Positions 25,993 through 36,265 are shown, numbered from the stretch's first letter. The stretch is 64,000 bases of DNA from Calothrix sp. PCC 7103 (GCF_000331305.1 NZ_KB217478.1:6187646-6251645); one strand, 5' to 3'. A program made the numbers and translations. Notes: generated from the sequence alone by a model not told the origin.

Positions 25993-28461
25993 ATGGAGGT
26001 GCGTTTATATTGTTGGCACATCGGAATCGGAATCGCAATTGCAAGTGCAATCACTTTATATACAAATAGTACTGTTGCTCAAATTACCCCAGATGCGACT
26101 CTGCCGAATAATTCCAACGTCGTACAATTCGGCAATACTTTCTACATCACAGGAGGAAGTACCGCTCTCAATAATCTATTCCATAGCTTTAAAGATTTTT
26201 CTATACTTTACGGTAATGCCGTTATCTTTAACAATGCTGTAAATATTCAAAACATTATTAGTCGAGTTACGGGAAATTCTATCTCTAATATTTATGGCTT
26301 AATCAAAACTAACGGAGGCGCCAACTTATTCCTCATTAACCCCAATGGTATTATTTTTGGTGAAAATGCTCGACTAGATATTGGTGGTTCCTTTCTCGCT
26401 ACATCCGCCAACAGTATGAAATTTGGCGACGGTTTTGAATTTAGTGCTGTTAATACTGAGTTTACACCTTTACTAACTATAACGGCGCCTGTTGGTTTGG
26501 AGTTTGGAACTAATCCTGGAGCAATTGTTGTTCAGGGGAATGGATATAATTTGTCAATGGAGCAAACAATATTTTCTCCATTAATGAGAGGTAGCAGTAC
26601 AAGTGCTTTACAAGTGGCGCCAGGACATACTTTAGCATTAGTAGGTGGGAATATAGATTTACTTGGTGCTACTTTAACAGCAGAACAAGGGCAGATTGAA
26701 TTAGGGAGTGTAAGTAATGGGCAAGTTAATCTAATTTCAACTCCTCAAGGTTTTGCTCTAAATTATCAAGGAGTCAAAAATTTTGGTGATATCCATCTAT
26801 CGCAACAAGCATTAGTTGATGCGAGTGGAGGTGGCACAATTAATGTGCAGGGTAATAATGTATTTTTAGCCGATGGTTCATCAATATTTGTTCAAAATCA
26901 GGAATCGCAAAAAGGAGGAAGTATTAATGTAAATACTGTGAATTCTTTAAAACTGAGTGGGATTAGTACGAATTCAAAATTTAATGGAGGTTTAAGCAGT
27001 GAGACTACAGGCAGTGGAAGCTCTTCAAACCTAACGGTTTCAACTAAGCAACTAGAGCTTTATTATGGAGGAGCAATAGTTACTCGTTCTTTTGGCTCAG
27101 GTCATGCAGGAAATATAAATGTTAATGCCTCTAATTCTTTAGACTTGATTGGATTTTCACCATCAAATCCATATTTATCTAGTGTCATTGCTTCTGGGGC
27201 TTTTAATTCTGGGGATGCGGGAGATATATCAATACTGAGTAATCAAATAACAGGTTTAAATGGAGGAAATATAGGTTCTGCAACTCTTGGTCAAGGTAAT
27301 GCAGGTAATGTAATAGTTAACTCTAAATCTATTGTATTAATTGGACAAAGTAGCACATATGTTCCAAGTTCCATATCTGTCGCCTCTTTTGGTGCAGGAG
27401 ATGCAGGACAAGTCACAATTAATACATCTAGGTTAGTAGTTAGAGATGGAGGGGAAGTAAATTCTTCTACTTTAGCTACTGGTAGTGGTGGTGATGTTAC
27501 CATCAATGCTAGAGATTATGTAGAAGTCAGTGGCAGTTATCCAAAGTCTGTACCTAGTTCTGTTGCTTCATCTGCGTCGATTAGAGATAAGTTGTTTCAA
27601 CAAACTTATCAACTGCCACCAATTCCTAGTGGGTTTTCTGGAAATGTAACAGTTAATACTCCTATTTTGAATATAAAAGATGGTGGTTTGGTGACTGTTA
27701 ACAATCAAGGTTTGGGTAGAGGCGGAACTTTACGAGTTAATGCTAATTCTGTCAAAATTGATAGTAGAGGTGCAATTACAGGCGCCACCGCATCGAGTAG
27801 CGGTGGTAATGTTGAACTAAACGTCAAAGATTTATTACAAATGCGTTCTGGTAGTAGCATTACCACTGAAGCCAATGGAAATAATAGTATTGGCGGTAAT
27901 ATTACAATTAACGCTGGTGTTATAGGTATATTTGAGAATAGTCAGATCAATGCTAATTCGATAAATTTTCAGGGCGGAAAAGTACTAATTAACACTCAAG
28001 CAATATTTCGTTCTCCAGATAGTCAAATTACTGCTAGAGGATCAACACCTCAACTCAATGGCACGGTGCAAATTAATACACCATTAGTCGATCCTAGTAA
28101 AAGTTTAGTGCAACTTCCAATTCCAGAAGTTGATGTTTCAAAACAAATATCTAATGCTTGCACTCCGGGTAATTCTAAGTTTAACGATACTTTTAGTGTA
28201 ACTGGACGTGGAGGTTTACCCCCGCATCCATATGAACCATCTCGTGTTATGACTACTGATAGTGCTTGGGTAAGATTTCCAGTCAAACGAGAAGAGACCA
28301 ATGTGAGAATAAACCTGTCTTCCTTAATTACAGCTTATCCGACTATTATAGAAGCTTCAGGTTGGATAGCTGATACTCGTGGGAATATAGAATTAGTGGA
28401 GAGAGCAACTCAAACTCATATAATATTGCATTCTCTTTCTTGTTCTGAAAGTTCCAACTAG
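25993..28461 (+). CDS. TpsA-type secreted adhesin (FHA N-terminal domain)
   Basis: An 822-residue exported beta-helix protein. A signal segment (residues 8-34, ending TVAQI) leads into the TPS domain needed for recognition by TpsB: ITPDATLPNNSNVVQF, NLFHSFKDFSI, IISRVTGNSISNIYGLI, and the diagnostic NPNGIIFG near residue 115. The body is made of short imperfect repeats rich in G, N, S and V (ASGGGTINVQGNNV, GSGGDVTINARDYVEVSG). A C-terminal cap carries two cysteines (ISNACTPG and LSCSESSN). TAGGAG lies 9 bases before the ATG. TpsB is 6.4 kb upstream, and no cytoplasmic anchor is seen. It is intact, unlike the second paralogue at 48.9-51.1 kb. Confidence 0.92.
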   Translation: MEVRLYCWHIGIGIAIASAITLYTNSTVAQITPDATLPNNSNVVQFGNTFYITGGSTALNNLFHSFKDFSILYGNAVIFNNAVNIQNIISRVTGNSISNIYGLIKTNGGANLFLINPNGIIFGENARLDIGGSFLATSANSMKFGDGFEFSAVNTEFTPLLTITAPVGLEFGTNPGAIVVQGNGYNLSMEQTIFSPLMRGSSTSALQVAPGHTLALVGGNIDLLGATLTAEQGQIELGSVSNGQVNLISTPQGFALNYQGVKNFGDIHLSQQALVDASGGGTINVQGNNVFLADGSSIFVQNQESQKGGSINVNTVNSLKLSGISTNSKFNGGLSSETTGSGSSSNLTVSTKQLELYYGGAIVTRSFGSGHAGNINVNASNSLDLIGFSPSNPYLSSVIASGAFNSGDAGDISILSNQITGLNGGNIGSATLGQGNAGNVIVNSKSIVLIGQSSTYVPSSISVASFGAGDAGQVTINTSRLVVRDGGEVNSSTLATGSGGDVTINARDYVEVSGSYPKSVPSSVASSASIRDKLFQQTYQLPPIPSGFSGNVTVNTPILNIKDGGLVTVNNQGLGRGGTLRVNANSVKIDSRGAITGATASSSGGNVELNVKDLLQMRSGSSITTEANGNNSIGGNITINAGVIGIFENSQINANSINFQGGKVLINTQAIFRSPDSQITARGSTPQLNGTVQINTPLVDPSKSLVQLPIPEVDVSKQISNACTPGNSKFNDTFSVTGRGGLPPHPYEPSRVMTTDSAWVRFPVKREETNVRINLSSLITAYPTIIEASGWIADTRGNIELVERATQTHIILHSLSCSESSN

Positions 28462-28647
28462 GCTGAGAAAATGAAGAAAAGGCTTAACTGCTTTGTCTAT
28501 TTGGTTCGGTAATGAAGCTATATCCCGTTTTACTTAATACTTTTTTACAATTTATGTACTAAGTATAATTAAATACATGAATTACTATATAGCCTAAGAG
28601 ATATTGACAAAACAAATACTATCTAGCACTTACTTAACGTCTTAATA

Positions 28648-28706
28648 GTGCGTGAAAGCACTGGAATTTTGCGTTACATTGCTTGATAGTAATAACTTTC
28701 ACGCAC
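28648..28706. repeat. 59-bp inverted-repeat unit
   Basis: GTGCGTGAAAG (28648-28658) and CTTTCACGCAC (28696-28706) are exact 11-bp inverted repeats 37 bp apart, within the 440-bp gap before the DUF1822 gene. It could be a stem-loop repeat or a small MITE. No flanking duplication is evident. Confidence 0.45.
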
Positions 28707-28901
28707 CCTACCTAATACGTGTTGGTGCCTCAAAATGCTTAAGGGGCTGTTATTCATTATTAGATTAGGCGCCAGAGTTTAGTATATTACTGCCGTATAG
28801 TGAAGAAGTTGCTGGTTCTTGAGAATTTTATAGATATCGTGCGTAATATCTTTAAAATTGGCAGATATCTGAATAGCAGCATTTACCGTCTAGGAGTAAA
28901 T

Positions 28902-29849
28902 ATGACATGCAATGCTTTGCCACTGCCAATATCTGAAACTGCGATTTTTACAGCACAGAGTTTTGCGACTCAGCAACCAACTCCCGAAAAAGCAGAAAAA
29001 GTTCTTTTGAATACACTTTCAGTGTTGACTGTGAGCTACTACCTCAATTTAATGGGTGTGTCAACTGACGTTAATGTTGGTGACTCTTGGAATCCAGTTA
29101 TGCGGTTATCTATGGATGTTGCTGATTTGGATGTGCCTGGGGTTGGTAAAATTGAATGTCGTCCTGCTTCCATAAATGAGGATTTTTGTTACATCCCTGC
29201 TGAAAGTTGGGGTATACGTGTAGCTTATGTTGTCGTGGTGATTGATGAGTGTTTGGAGGAAGCTAGAATTATGGGGTTTGTGAAGTTTTGTAGTACTGAA
29301 GTACTGCATTACGGGGAGTTGTTGCCATTGGAAGATTTAGCAGAACATCTTGAACGGCAGAAATTAACTCAATCAACTTTAGTTAGTTTGAGTCGATGGG
29401 TTAGTGGTGTGGTTGAATATGGTTGGCAAACTGTTGAGTCTTTACTCGAAAACCCTCAACTTAGACCCACGTATGTTTTTCGTAGTGTGGAAGCTATTAG
29501 TGGTGATACAGTATTAAAGGAGACTGAGGCACATTCCGTTAGACGGGCAAAGTTATTCGATTTGGGAATTCAAATTGCCAATCAACCCGTTATATTAATA
29601 GTGGAAATTACACCTCAATCATATTCCAAAACTAGTGTACGTCTACAATTGCATCCCACAGGCGCCGTTTATTTACAGCCGTCTATTGTATTATCTGTAT
29701 TGGATGAGTCTCTGAATTTATTCTTAGAAGCTCAATCACGAAGTGCCGATAATTACATTCAGTTACAGTTTAGTGGTGAAGTTGGAGAAAGGTTTAGTGT
29801 AAGGGTAGGACATGATGGAGCTTATATTACCGAACATTTTGTAATTTAG
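28902..29849 (+). CDS. DUF1822 family protein
   Basis: The frame opens at a GTG (28800), but ATG 28902 is preceded by AGGAG at 28892-28896, so the likely product has 315 residues (MTCNALPLPISETAIF). The motifs NTLSVLTVSYYLNLMGVSTD, CRPA, YIPAESWGIRVAYVVVVIDE and the later LPLEDLAEHLE match DUF1822, a family known almost only from cyanobacteria. No function is established. It lies 38 bp before a CHASE2-CHAT gene, which is followed by a DUF928 gene. This trio recurs near two-partner-secretion genes in cyanobacteria as far as I recall, so a shared regulatory or secretion-linked role is inferred. Confidence 0.88.
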   Translation: MTCNALPLPISETAIFTAQSFATQQPTPEKAEKVLLNTLSVLTVSYYLNLMGVSTDVNVGDSWNPVMRLSMDVADLDVPGVGKIECRPASINEDFCYIPAESWGIRVAYVVVVIDECLEEARIMGFVKFCSTEVLHYGELLPLEDLAEHLERQKLTQSTLVSLSRWVSGVVEYGWQTVESLLENPQLRPTYVFRSVEAISGDTVLKETEAHSVRRAKLFDLGIQIANQPVILIVEITPQSYSKTSVRLQLHPTGAVYLQPSIVLSVLDESLNLFLEAQSRSADNYIQLQFSGEVGERFSVRVGHDGAYITEHFVI

Positions 29850-29887
29850 TTCGTATACTACCGAATTTGGGACTTCAACTTTGTTAT

Positions 29888-32254
29888 ATGGGCAAGCTAG
29901 TTGTTTTGAAATTTGGTGACGGCAATTTCGATGTCGGATTTACTGTCACATTACAAATTGGGACTGAAGGTAGACTACCTGATATCGAAATTATGGGTAG
30001 ATTACCAGCGGCGCCGCAATTATTAATGTACTATAATCATTGGCGTTCAAATTACCGACGTTTAGGTAGTGCGTTTCGTTTGTCTGCTGATAAAGTACAG
30101 GTAACGAATGTATCCATAACTGCTGATTGTCAAACAACTGCTCAAATTCTCCGCACAAACTTTAATTCTTGGTTACAATCTGATTCCTTCCGTCCACTAC
30201 GAGAAAAATGGTTGGAACGTCTCGATAGTACAGATAATATTAGAGTTATACTACAAACTGAGAACAGTAAATTATTACGCTTGCCTTGGCACGCTTGGGA
30301 CTTGTTAGAACACTACACTTCGTCAGAAATAGCAGTTTCATCTCCCAACTACGAATGCAGCGATATTATTCATCATACCAATTCAAGAGTTAAGATTTTA
30401 GCAATAGTTGGTGATAGTAGAGGTATTGATACTCAAGCAGATAGAAACATACTTGAACGAATACCCGACACAGATATTACTTTTTTAGTTGAGCCAAGGC
30501 GCCAGGAGTTGAATGACCAGTTATGGGATAATAATTGGGATATATTATTTTTTGCTGGACACAGTTTAACGCAGTCAGACGAAAGCGGCAAAATCTATTT
30601 GAATCAAACCGATAGTTTGAGTATGACAGAACTACGGTATGCGCTTCAAAAAGCTGTTGCTCGTGGATTACAATTAGCAATATTTAATTCTTGTGATGGT
30701 TTGGGGTTAGCAAAAGAGCTTTCTTGCTTAAAAATACCCGAAATCATTTTTATGCGTGAACCTGTTCCTGACAAAATTGCTAGCGAATTTTTAAAGTATT
30801 TTCTTTCGGAATTTGCGAATGGAACAGAATTTTATCTTGCTGTACGTCTTGCCAGAGAAAGATTACAAGGACTCGAAGACAAATTTCCGAATTGCACTTG
30901 GCTACCAATGATTTGCCAAAGTAATCCGATACAGATACCTTTAAATTGGCGCCAGCTTTTAAATAATATCACAACACCTACAGAAATAAGTAATAAAAAT
31001 AATCTGATATCGGCACCGTCAAATCGTGTTTATAATTATCGAAATAAAATCTACTTTACTATAATTGTTAGTTTAGTTACATCCGTATTAATATTAATGC
31101 GATTATTTGGGTTATTTGAGACTACAGAGTTAAAAACATTTGACCAGATGCTGTGGTTGCGGTCAATAGTAGTCAAAGAACAACCTGATAATCGTATAAT
31201 AATGGTGACAATAGATGATAATGACCTAGCAGAACAACGTCGCAAAGGTGAGTCTCTGAAGGGAACTTCAATATCAGATAAGTCATTAAACATACTTTTA
31301 GCAAAATTAGAACAGTATCAACCTTCTGTAATTGGTTTAGATATATACCGCGACTTTAAATCTGAAGTCCCAGAGTTAACAAAGCGTCTTCAGCAAACAA
31401 GAAATTTAATTACTATATGTAAAGGTAGTTATATTGGCGCCAATAGTAAAGGTATAGCACCACCACCAGAAATCCCTTCTCAAGATATTCAAGACCGTTT
31501 GGGATTTAGTGATTTTATTCGAGACGAAGATGGTATAATTAGGCGCCATCTTTTGTTTATGAAGCAAGAACCTAACTCGCTATGTACAGCAGAGTATTCT
31601 TTAAGCTTACAGTTAGCGTTTGAATATTTTAAATTCAAAGGCATTAAGGAAGTTACTATAAACCCAGTTGATTATACACTCAAAATTGGCAAAGCGACTA
31701 TCCAACCGTTGACTCGTTATAGTGGAGGATATCAGAATATCGACGCGAGTGGTGGACAAGTTTTACTCAATTGGCGCGCGAGTGATAAACTATCTGAAAA
31801 AGTATCGCTGACAGAAATTTTAACCTCTCAGGTCAACCCAAGTTCTTTCAAGGACAAAATTGTACTTCTTGGAGTTGTTGCCAAAGGAGATTTACAAGAT
31901 TATTTACCAACACCGTTAGGTAGCGACCTAAATACACAAAAGTCAGGAGTGCTAATTCACGCACATATGCTAAGTCAAATTCTTAGTCATGTTCTTGATA
32001 ATCGTTCTTTACTACAAACTTTGGCGCCTATACATGAGATAATTTGGATATTCAGTTCGTCTTTAGTAGGAGGAGTTTTAACGCTACGATTGCGTAAACA
32101 AAGAATGCGATTGATAATCACTATCATGACAGCGGCTGGAATAGTTTATATGGTGTGTTTTGGGTTCCTGTTATCGAGTTATTGGGCGCCGTTAGTACCA
32201 AGTGTAATAGCATTAAGTGTAACGGCTTTGATAATAAAGAGCGTTAGGTTTTAG
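29888..32254 (+). CDS. CHAT-CHASE2 membrane sensor
   Basis: The start ATG 29888 (MGKLVVLKFGDGNFDVGF) is preferred over the TTG at 29867; the product has 788 residues. The N-terminal half is a CHAT caspase-like domain with His in FFAGHSLTQSD (about residue 223) and Cys in IFNSCDGLGLAKEL (about 268). A TM helix near residue 390 leads to an extracytoplasmic CHASE2 sensor (MLWLRSIVVKEQPDNRIIMV, GLDIYRDF, GVVAKGDLQDYLPTP), followed by three closing TM helices. The protein would sense an external signal and act through the CHAT peptidase-like domain inside. It sits between DUF1822 and DUF928 genes with spacings of 38 and 21 bp, clearly one operon. Confidence 0.92.
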   Translation: MGKLVVLKFGDGNFDVGFTVTLQIGTEGRLPDIEIMGRLPAAPQLLMYYNHWRSNYRRLGSAFRLSADKVQVTNVSITADCQTTAQILRTNFNSWLQSDSFRPLREKWLERLDSTDNIRVILQTENSKLLRLPWHAWDLLEHYTSSEIAVSSPNYECSDIIHHTNSRVKILAIVGDSRGIDTQADRNILERIPDTDITFLVEPRRQELNDQLWDNNWDILFFAGHSLTQSDESGKIYLNQTDSLSMTELRYALQKAVARGLQLAIFNSCDGLGLAKELSCLKIPEIIFMREPVPDKIASEFLKYFLSEFANGTEFYLAVRLARERLQGLEDKFPNCTWLPMICQSNPIQIPLNWRQLLNNITTPTEISNKNNLISAPSNRVYNYRNKIYFTIIVSLVTSVLILMRLFGLFETTELKTFDQMLWLRSIVVKEQPDNRIIMVTIDDNDLAEQRRKGESLKGTSISDKSLNILLAKLEQYQPSVIGLDIYRDFKSEVPELTKRLQQTRNLITICKGSYIGANSKGIAPPPEIPSQDIQDRLGFSDFIRDEDGIIRRHLLFMKQEPNSLCTAEYSLSLQLAFEYFKFKGIKEVTINPVDYTLKIGKATIQPLTRYSGGYQNIDASGGQVLLNWRASDKLSEKVSLTEILTSQVNPSSFKDKIVLLGVVAKGDLQDYLPTPLGSDLNTQKSGVLIHAHMLSQILSHVLDNRSLLQTLAPIHEIIWIFSSSLVGGVLTLRLRKQRMRLIITIMTAAGIVYMVCFGFLLSSYWAPLVPSVIALSVTALIIKSVRF

Positions 32255-32275
32255 CTATTTTGCCGTAGGTGGGAT

Positions 32276-33085
32276 ATGAATTTTTTTTTACAATCACAAA
32301 TAATATTTATAGCATTAGCTTTTGCGTGCAGTAGTCAAGCAACTGAGATAAAGTCGATATTGCCAGTATCATCAAAACAAGTTCTTCATAGTGCAAATAA
32401 AGAATTTGTGCGTCCAAAGTTGCCAGAAGGAACACCACCAGGAGGACGTCGTACAGGGGGTGGTCGTCGTGATACATGTCCTTCGACGACTCCTAAACTC
32501 ACCGCTTTAATGCCAGAAACCGAAGAACCAGCGACGGTAAAAAATGTATGGGGATTAACGACAGATGAACGTCCGACCTTTTGGTTTTACCTTCCCTATA
32601 CCACAAGTTCTGGGTATCCAACAGAATTTGTACTTTTGAATGAAAAATCAAGTCCAGTTTATAAAAAAGAGATATCTTTACCCAAACAACCTGGAATAAT
32701 TAATATAAAAGTTCCAGCAAACATTCCAGCATTAGAAGTTAATAAGCAATACCGTTGGTTTCTTTCTGTATATTGTAACCAAGAAAAACAATCACCTCCA
32801 ATTTACGTTGAAGGTGTAGTTAGTCGAGTAAATCTTGCAGCAACAATTCATCAACAGCTACAAACCGCGCAACCATTACAAAGATTTGCCATATATGCTC
32901 AAAACGGTATATGGCATCAAGCTTTGGCTACGCTCATACAGCTAAAACAAGAAAACCCTCAAAATACTACCGTTCAAACCGATTGGAAAAACTTGCTTAA
33001 TAACATCGGTTTACATGAAATTGCCGACATGCGAATAATTTCAGATGACTCAAATAGTTACGATAGATTAAGCAAACAACATTAA
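32276..33085 (+). CDS. DUF928 secreted protein
   Basis: A 269-residue protein with an N-terminal signal segment (MNFFLQSQIIFIALAFACSS). The family signature is PPGGRRTGGGRRDTCP near residue 55, then LTALMPET, TTDERPTFWFYLPYT and PALEVNKQYRWFLSVYC. DUF928 is a cyanobacterial family of exported proteins with no assigned activity. It starts 21 bp after the CHASE2-CHAT gene. Given the operon, it may be the periplasmic partner or ligand-side component of that sensor; this is inference only. Confidence 0.9.
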   Translation: MNFFLQSQIIFIALAFACSSQATEIKSILPVSSKQVLHSANKEFVRPKLPEGTPPGGRRTGGGRRDTCPSTTPKLTALMPETEEPATVKNVWGLTTDERPTFWFYLPYTTSSGYPTEFVLLNEKSSPVYKKEISLPKQPGIINIKVPANIPALEVNKQYRWFLSVYCNQEKQSPPIYVEGVVSRVNLAATIHQQLQTAQPLQRFAIYAQNGIWHQALATLIQLKQENPQNTTVQTDWKNLLNNIGLHEIADMRIISDDSNSYDRLSKQH

Positions 33086-33145
33086 TTTTAACCTCTTGTA
33101 GCACAGGATGGGCGCCTGTGCAGTCAATATATTTTTAGTTGAATA

Positions 33146-33290
33146 AACGAACCGCAAAGCACGCTAAGTACGCTAAGAAAGAAATAATGAAAGAGAACAC
33201 ACAAAAGTTTTTGACATAGAACACTAGTAAGAGGAATGAACCACATAAGGAGCGAGGATTTCCTGCAGGGTAGACACAAAGGACACGAAG
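33146..33290. repeat. Dispersed intergenic repeat cluster
   Basis: Phrases such as 'gaaccgcaaagcacgctaag' (33149 onward) and 'acacaaaggacacgaaggca' belong to the same dispersed family as those at 10.3, 24.5, 25.6 and 63.5 kb. The 241-bp gap between the DUF928 gene and the next small gene holds nothing else. Confidence 0.5.
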
Positions 33291-33326
33291 GCAAGAGTTA
33301 AGAGAAGGTTATATTGGCAAAAGATA

Positions 33327-33635
33327 ATGAGAAAATTAATATTAATATTTTTATTAGGTGTTTTTGTTGGTGTCGTTTTTGGAGTATCAGGGTTACGTTT
33401 TTTAACACCTACTGTGTTTGTTGAAGGCGTTGTTGAATATGTACTGCCCAATAATACAGGTGCTAGCGCTGCATTACCCGAAGGCTTTATGCTCAAAAGT
33501 ATAATTTATATTGAAGATTTGGTGAAGGAAGATGTAGGTAAGCAAAAAAGCTTTTGGGGTCAGCTTGGTTCTATCCCTGACTCAGACTATTATCGGCATT
33601 ATCCAAAGTTATTTAAAATTAGAAAAAAGGCTTAA
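33327..33635 (+). CDS. Small membrane-anchored protein, unknown
   Basis: A 102-residue protein with one N-terminal TM helix (MRKLILIFLLGVFVGVVFGV), which may be an uncleaved anchor, and a soluble tail ending in a basic patch (KIRKKA). The family is not recognised. The ATG is the first in frame; only weak purine-rich sequence precedes it. It may be a tail gene of the DUF1822-CHASE2-DUF928 operon, separated from it by 241 bp of repeat sequence, or independent. Confidence 0.55.
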   Translation: MRKLILIFLLGVFVGVVFGVSGLRFLTPTVFVEGVVEYVLPNNTGASAALPEGFMLKSIIYIEDLVKEDVGKQKSFWGQLGSIPDSDYYRHYPKLFKIRKKA

Positions 33636-33772
33636 AAATGCAATGGATGTATCAGGCACCATATTTTAATGGTTTTATCAGTTGCGTATTTCAGGACAAA
33701 AATAGTAGATAAATGAAAAAAATTATACAATTAGAGATATAGAATTTACTTGATGAAGCACGCTAGTTAAAA

Positions 33773-34267
33773 ATGACAAGAAAACTTCTAGTATATTTTT
33801 TGACGTTATTAACGCTAACATTTACTTTCTTCACACCAACTGCAACCGCATTACTTCGTCAGCATCAAGAATCACCAGGAGTAATGCGCTATCATTCACA
33901 AGCATCAATCAAAGACGAAACAGGACATGCATGGCAAATCATATTATACAAAGTTAAAAATCCCGGCGCCTCGTCCGACATCAATCTTCGACTAGTAGGC
34001 TTTCCAAGTATAGTAAAATTCGAGCATCCAAAAGCCTTAGAAGTCATGACAGCACCAGGTAGACTATTGACTGCACCAGATGTTTATACATCCGGTTCAC
34101 CGGCGCCGAATGTAGGAGAATATAAATTCACAGGCGTATTAAATCAATTACCAACAACCAAATCTTTAAAACTGAATCTCCCACTATCAGGTTCAAACAC
34201 TCAAATCAAAATACCCACAAACATTATCACCGAATGGCAAATGCTAGTCACCGAATTTGATTCATGA
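33773..34267 (+). CDS. DUF3122 exported protein
   Basis: A 164-residue protein with a signal peptide (MTRKLLVYFLTLLTLTFTFF, cleaved near TATA-LLRQ). The mature part LLRQHQESPGVMRYHSQASI followed by KDETGHAWQIILYK is characteristic of the cyanobacterial DUF3122 family. It is probably a small beta-rich periplasmic or lumenal protein of unknown role. Two GGCGCC sites indicate long residence. It has no obvious operon partner. Confidence 0.85.
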   Translation: MTRKLLVYFLTLLTLTFTFFTPTATALLRQHQESPGVMRYHSQASIKDETGHAWQIILYKVKNPGASSDINLRLVGFPSIVKFEHPKALEVMTAPGRLLTAPDVYTSGSPAPNVGEYKFTGVLNQLPTTKSLKLNLPLSGSNTQIKIPTNIITEWQMLVTEFDS

Positions 34268-34272
34268 AACCC

Positions 34273-34287
34273 AGAAACCCGGTTTCT
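34273..34287. repeat. AGAAACCCGGTTTCT palindrome
   Basis: Second intact copy of the 15-base palindrome also present at 6269-6283, placed six bases after the DUF3122 stop codon. It might serve as that gene's terminator. Confidence 0.5.
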
Positions 34288-34414
34288 CAAACGCAACGCA
34301 AAGGCACCAAAACCGAGTAGTACACTTTTATGACCCACCTTACTTTTCAAATCATTGGTGCATAACTCCACATAGATGACACCTAGAACAATGTAGTAAA
34401 TGAGATATATGGTT

Positions 34415-34569
34415 ATGACTAGTAATATTTACGCATTATTAGTAGGTATTGATAACTATACGGCGCCCGTTAGTCGGCTCCAGGGCTGCATCAATGATGT
34501 AATAGCTGTAGAAGAATATTTAGAAACACGGGTAAAAACTGAAGGATGGAATTTACACTTAAAAATTCT
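34415..34569 (+). pseudogene. Caspase-like (C14) domain, 5' fragment
   Basis: MTSNIYALLVGIDNYTAPVS followed by RLQGCINDVIAVEEYLETRV and GWNLHLKIL is the N-terminus of a cyanobacterial caspase-like peptidase. The reading breaks exactly at 34570, where an ISL3 end begins. A WD40 fragment in the same orientation reappears at 41265 on the far side of the nested insertions. The simplest reading is one caspase-WD40 gene split by 6.7 kb of mobile DNA, with its middle lost. The frame also opens at ATG 34400. Confidence 0.82.
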
Positions 34570-34944
34570 GGCTCTTCCGTACTTAGCGTGCCAAATTAAC
34601 ATTATAGTGCCAAGAAAGTAAAGCTCTAATTTCAAAATTACGGAAGTTCTTAAAGCCAAATCCACTTCTTTTTATTAGCTTCAATTTATTATTAATTCCT
34701 TCTACAACACCATTAGTAGTTTTGTTATCAAAATATCCTGCTACTTCTCCAAACCATCGTTTAATTGTATTAACACTTTTTTGATAATAAGGTTCAGCTT
34801 TTTCTAACCAATCAAGTAGCCCTAATATTCCTGTTCCTGGGTCTTCACTCGTATCAAATAAATTGCGTTCACGCAGTGTACCGCAGGTAAATTCTTCTTT
34901 CAATGAATGCATTGTTGCTATTAAAGGAGATGCTTCTCTAATTA
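34570..34944 (-). mobile_element. ISL3 family remnant (transposase C-terminus)
   Basis: The end GGCTCTTCCGTACTTAGCGT at 34570 matches the ends of the relic at 46770. Just inside, the minus strand (stop 34583) encodes the end of an ISL3 DDE transposase: YFDNKTTNGVVEGINNKLKL followed by IKRSGFGFKNFRNFEIRALL. Reading upstream it stays open to 34944, where the IS begins, and the first half of the transposase is missing. The remnant is dead. Confidence 0.85.
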
Positions 34945-36009
34945 GGGTTTGCTGAAAAAGTCCTAAACAAACAATCTTAAGGTTGATTAATTATTCATGC
35001 AAATTATTAGATAGCTTTTAGTTATTTATAAATTGCATATTATAATTTTTGTTTATGCCAAGCTCGAAAAAAGGTCTATTTTTGAAAAATAAATATAAAA
35101 AGGCACAAAAAACCCGTGACAGGTAAGTAGAAAGATTCATTACTAAAAAAGTAATAGCAATTGCAGTTTTAGAAGTATGAGGCAGTTTCGCCATCACTCT
35201 ATTAAGACTAAATCTTCTTTTAGCTTGTCCAAATTTCCCCTCAATACTATTACGTACTCTTTCAGATTCCAAAGCTTGCTTTTTTTCTTCTTTACTAAGA
35301 GTCTTTGGTCTTCCTAGAGGGGGTCCACTCATTTTAATACCTATGCACTTTACACCAAGCTCGGTTTTCTCTTGTTCTATAAATTTTATCAACGTGAACA
35401 GATTCTGGATAATAGCCAGTATAGTTTTTATATGCTTCTACTTGTGCTTTAAAATCTCCCGATTCATTAAAATTATCCCAACTAATATGGTCTAGGAACA
35501 CATATCCATCAAAGTAGCTAGCTGACAGTTTAGCGCCAAATTCTACACTTTTCCCTACTTTACCTCGTACAATTGGGCGGATATGCGGTTGGGTTAAACT
35601 AACAATGCGGTCATCAATACTCTGTTTTTGATTCTCATATAACCATAGCTGCTGACGATAGATTTCTGAAACTACAAGTAACATTTTCATATTGTCTGTC
35701 AGTTAATTTTTCTCGCTAGAACCCAATTATCAACTGATTAATATGAGCTAAATTTCTCTTAATATCTTGAAGTTGTTTTTTTATAGCTTTTCTTTTCTCA
35801 TTCTGGGATGGACGACGTTTAGAAGCAACATCTAAGTAGTCTTTTCTAGCTTTCTCTCTATAAGTTCTTGGTTTTTCTCTAATGTTCCCTTTAGTTCTTC
35901 ATAAAGTAAATCTATTATTCGCTCTGTGTGTTTTCGGGCTTGATTTAATAGTTCCAAATCTGTTGGATAACTTATATCTGCTGGCGCGCATGTCGCATCT
36001 AATAGATTC
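34945..36009 (-). mobile_element. IS copy 2, transposase 3' half (degenerate)
   Basis: It starts at 34945 with GGGTTTGCTGAAAAAG, the terminal repeat of the IS at 20600, and reads (minus strand) from LLDATCAPADISYPTDLELL to the C-terminus of the transposase. At least two frame disruptions (near 35350 and 35700) make it inactive. The matching 5' half is at 40623-41262. Subtracting the 4.6-kb insert leaves about 1.7 kb, the length of copy 1, so the two halves are one IS. The flanks differ (TAATTA here, TAGCTA at the other end), so this copy is probably a recombinant of two insertions. Confidence 0.88.
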
Positions 36010-36023
36010 TCTAAGGTTTTAAG
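36010..36023. repeat. Left inverted end of the recombinase element
   Basis: TCTAAGGTTTTAAG; it matches the complement of 40609-40622 at 12 of 14 positions. IS transposase coding sequence resumes within a few bases outside it. Confidence 0.65.
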
Positions 36024-36265
36024 TTTTTCTTTACCCCCTGGTTAAAAATATAAAAACCTAAGATATGAATGATGTTAAAGATTTGCGTATCATAGTAATT
36101 TTTCATACGAGCATCAAAATACGGTTAGAGTTTCATTCAAATTTATACATTCTGCTCAAGGTGTAAAAAACAATTAGAAAGTAAGAAGACGCTCCTAATG
36201 GCGCCGCTATGCGCTCACAATTTTTGTAAGCGCTGCCACAAGTCCTCCAAACCCCTAAGAGGATA

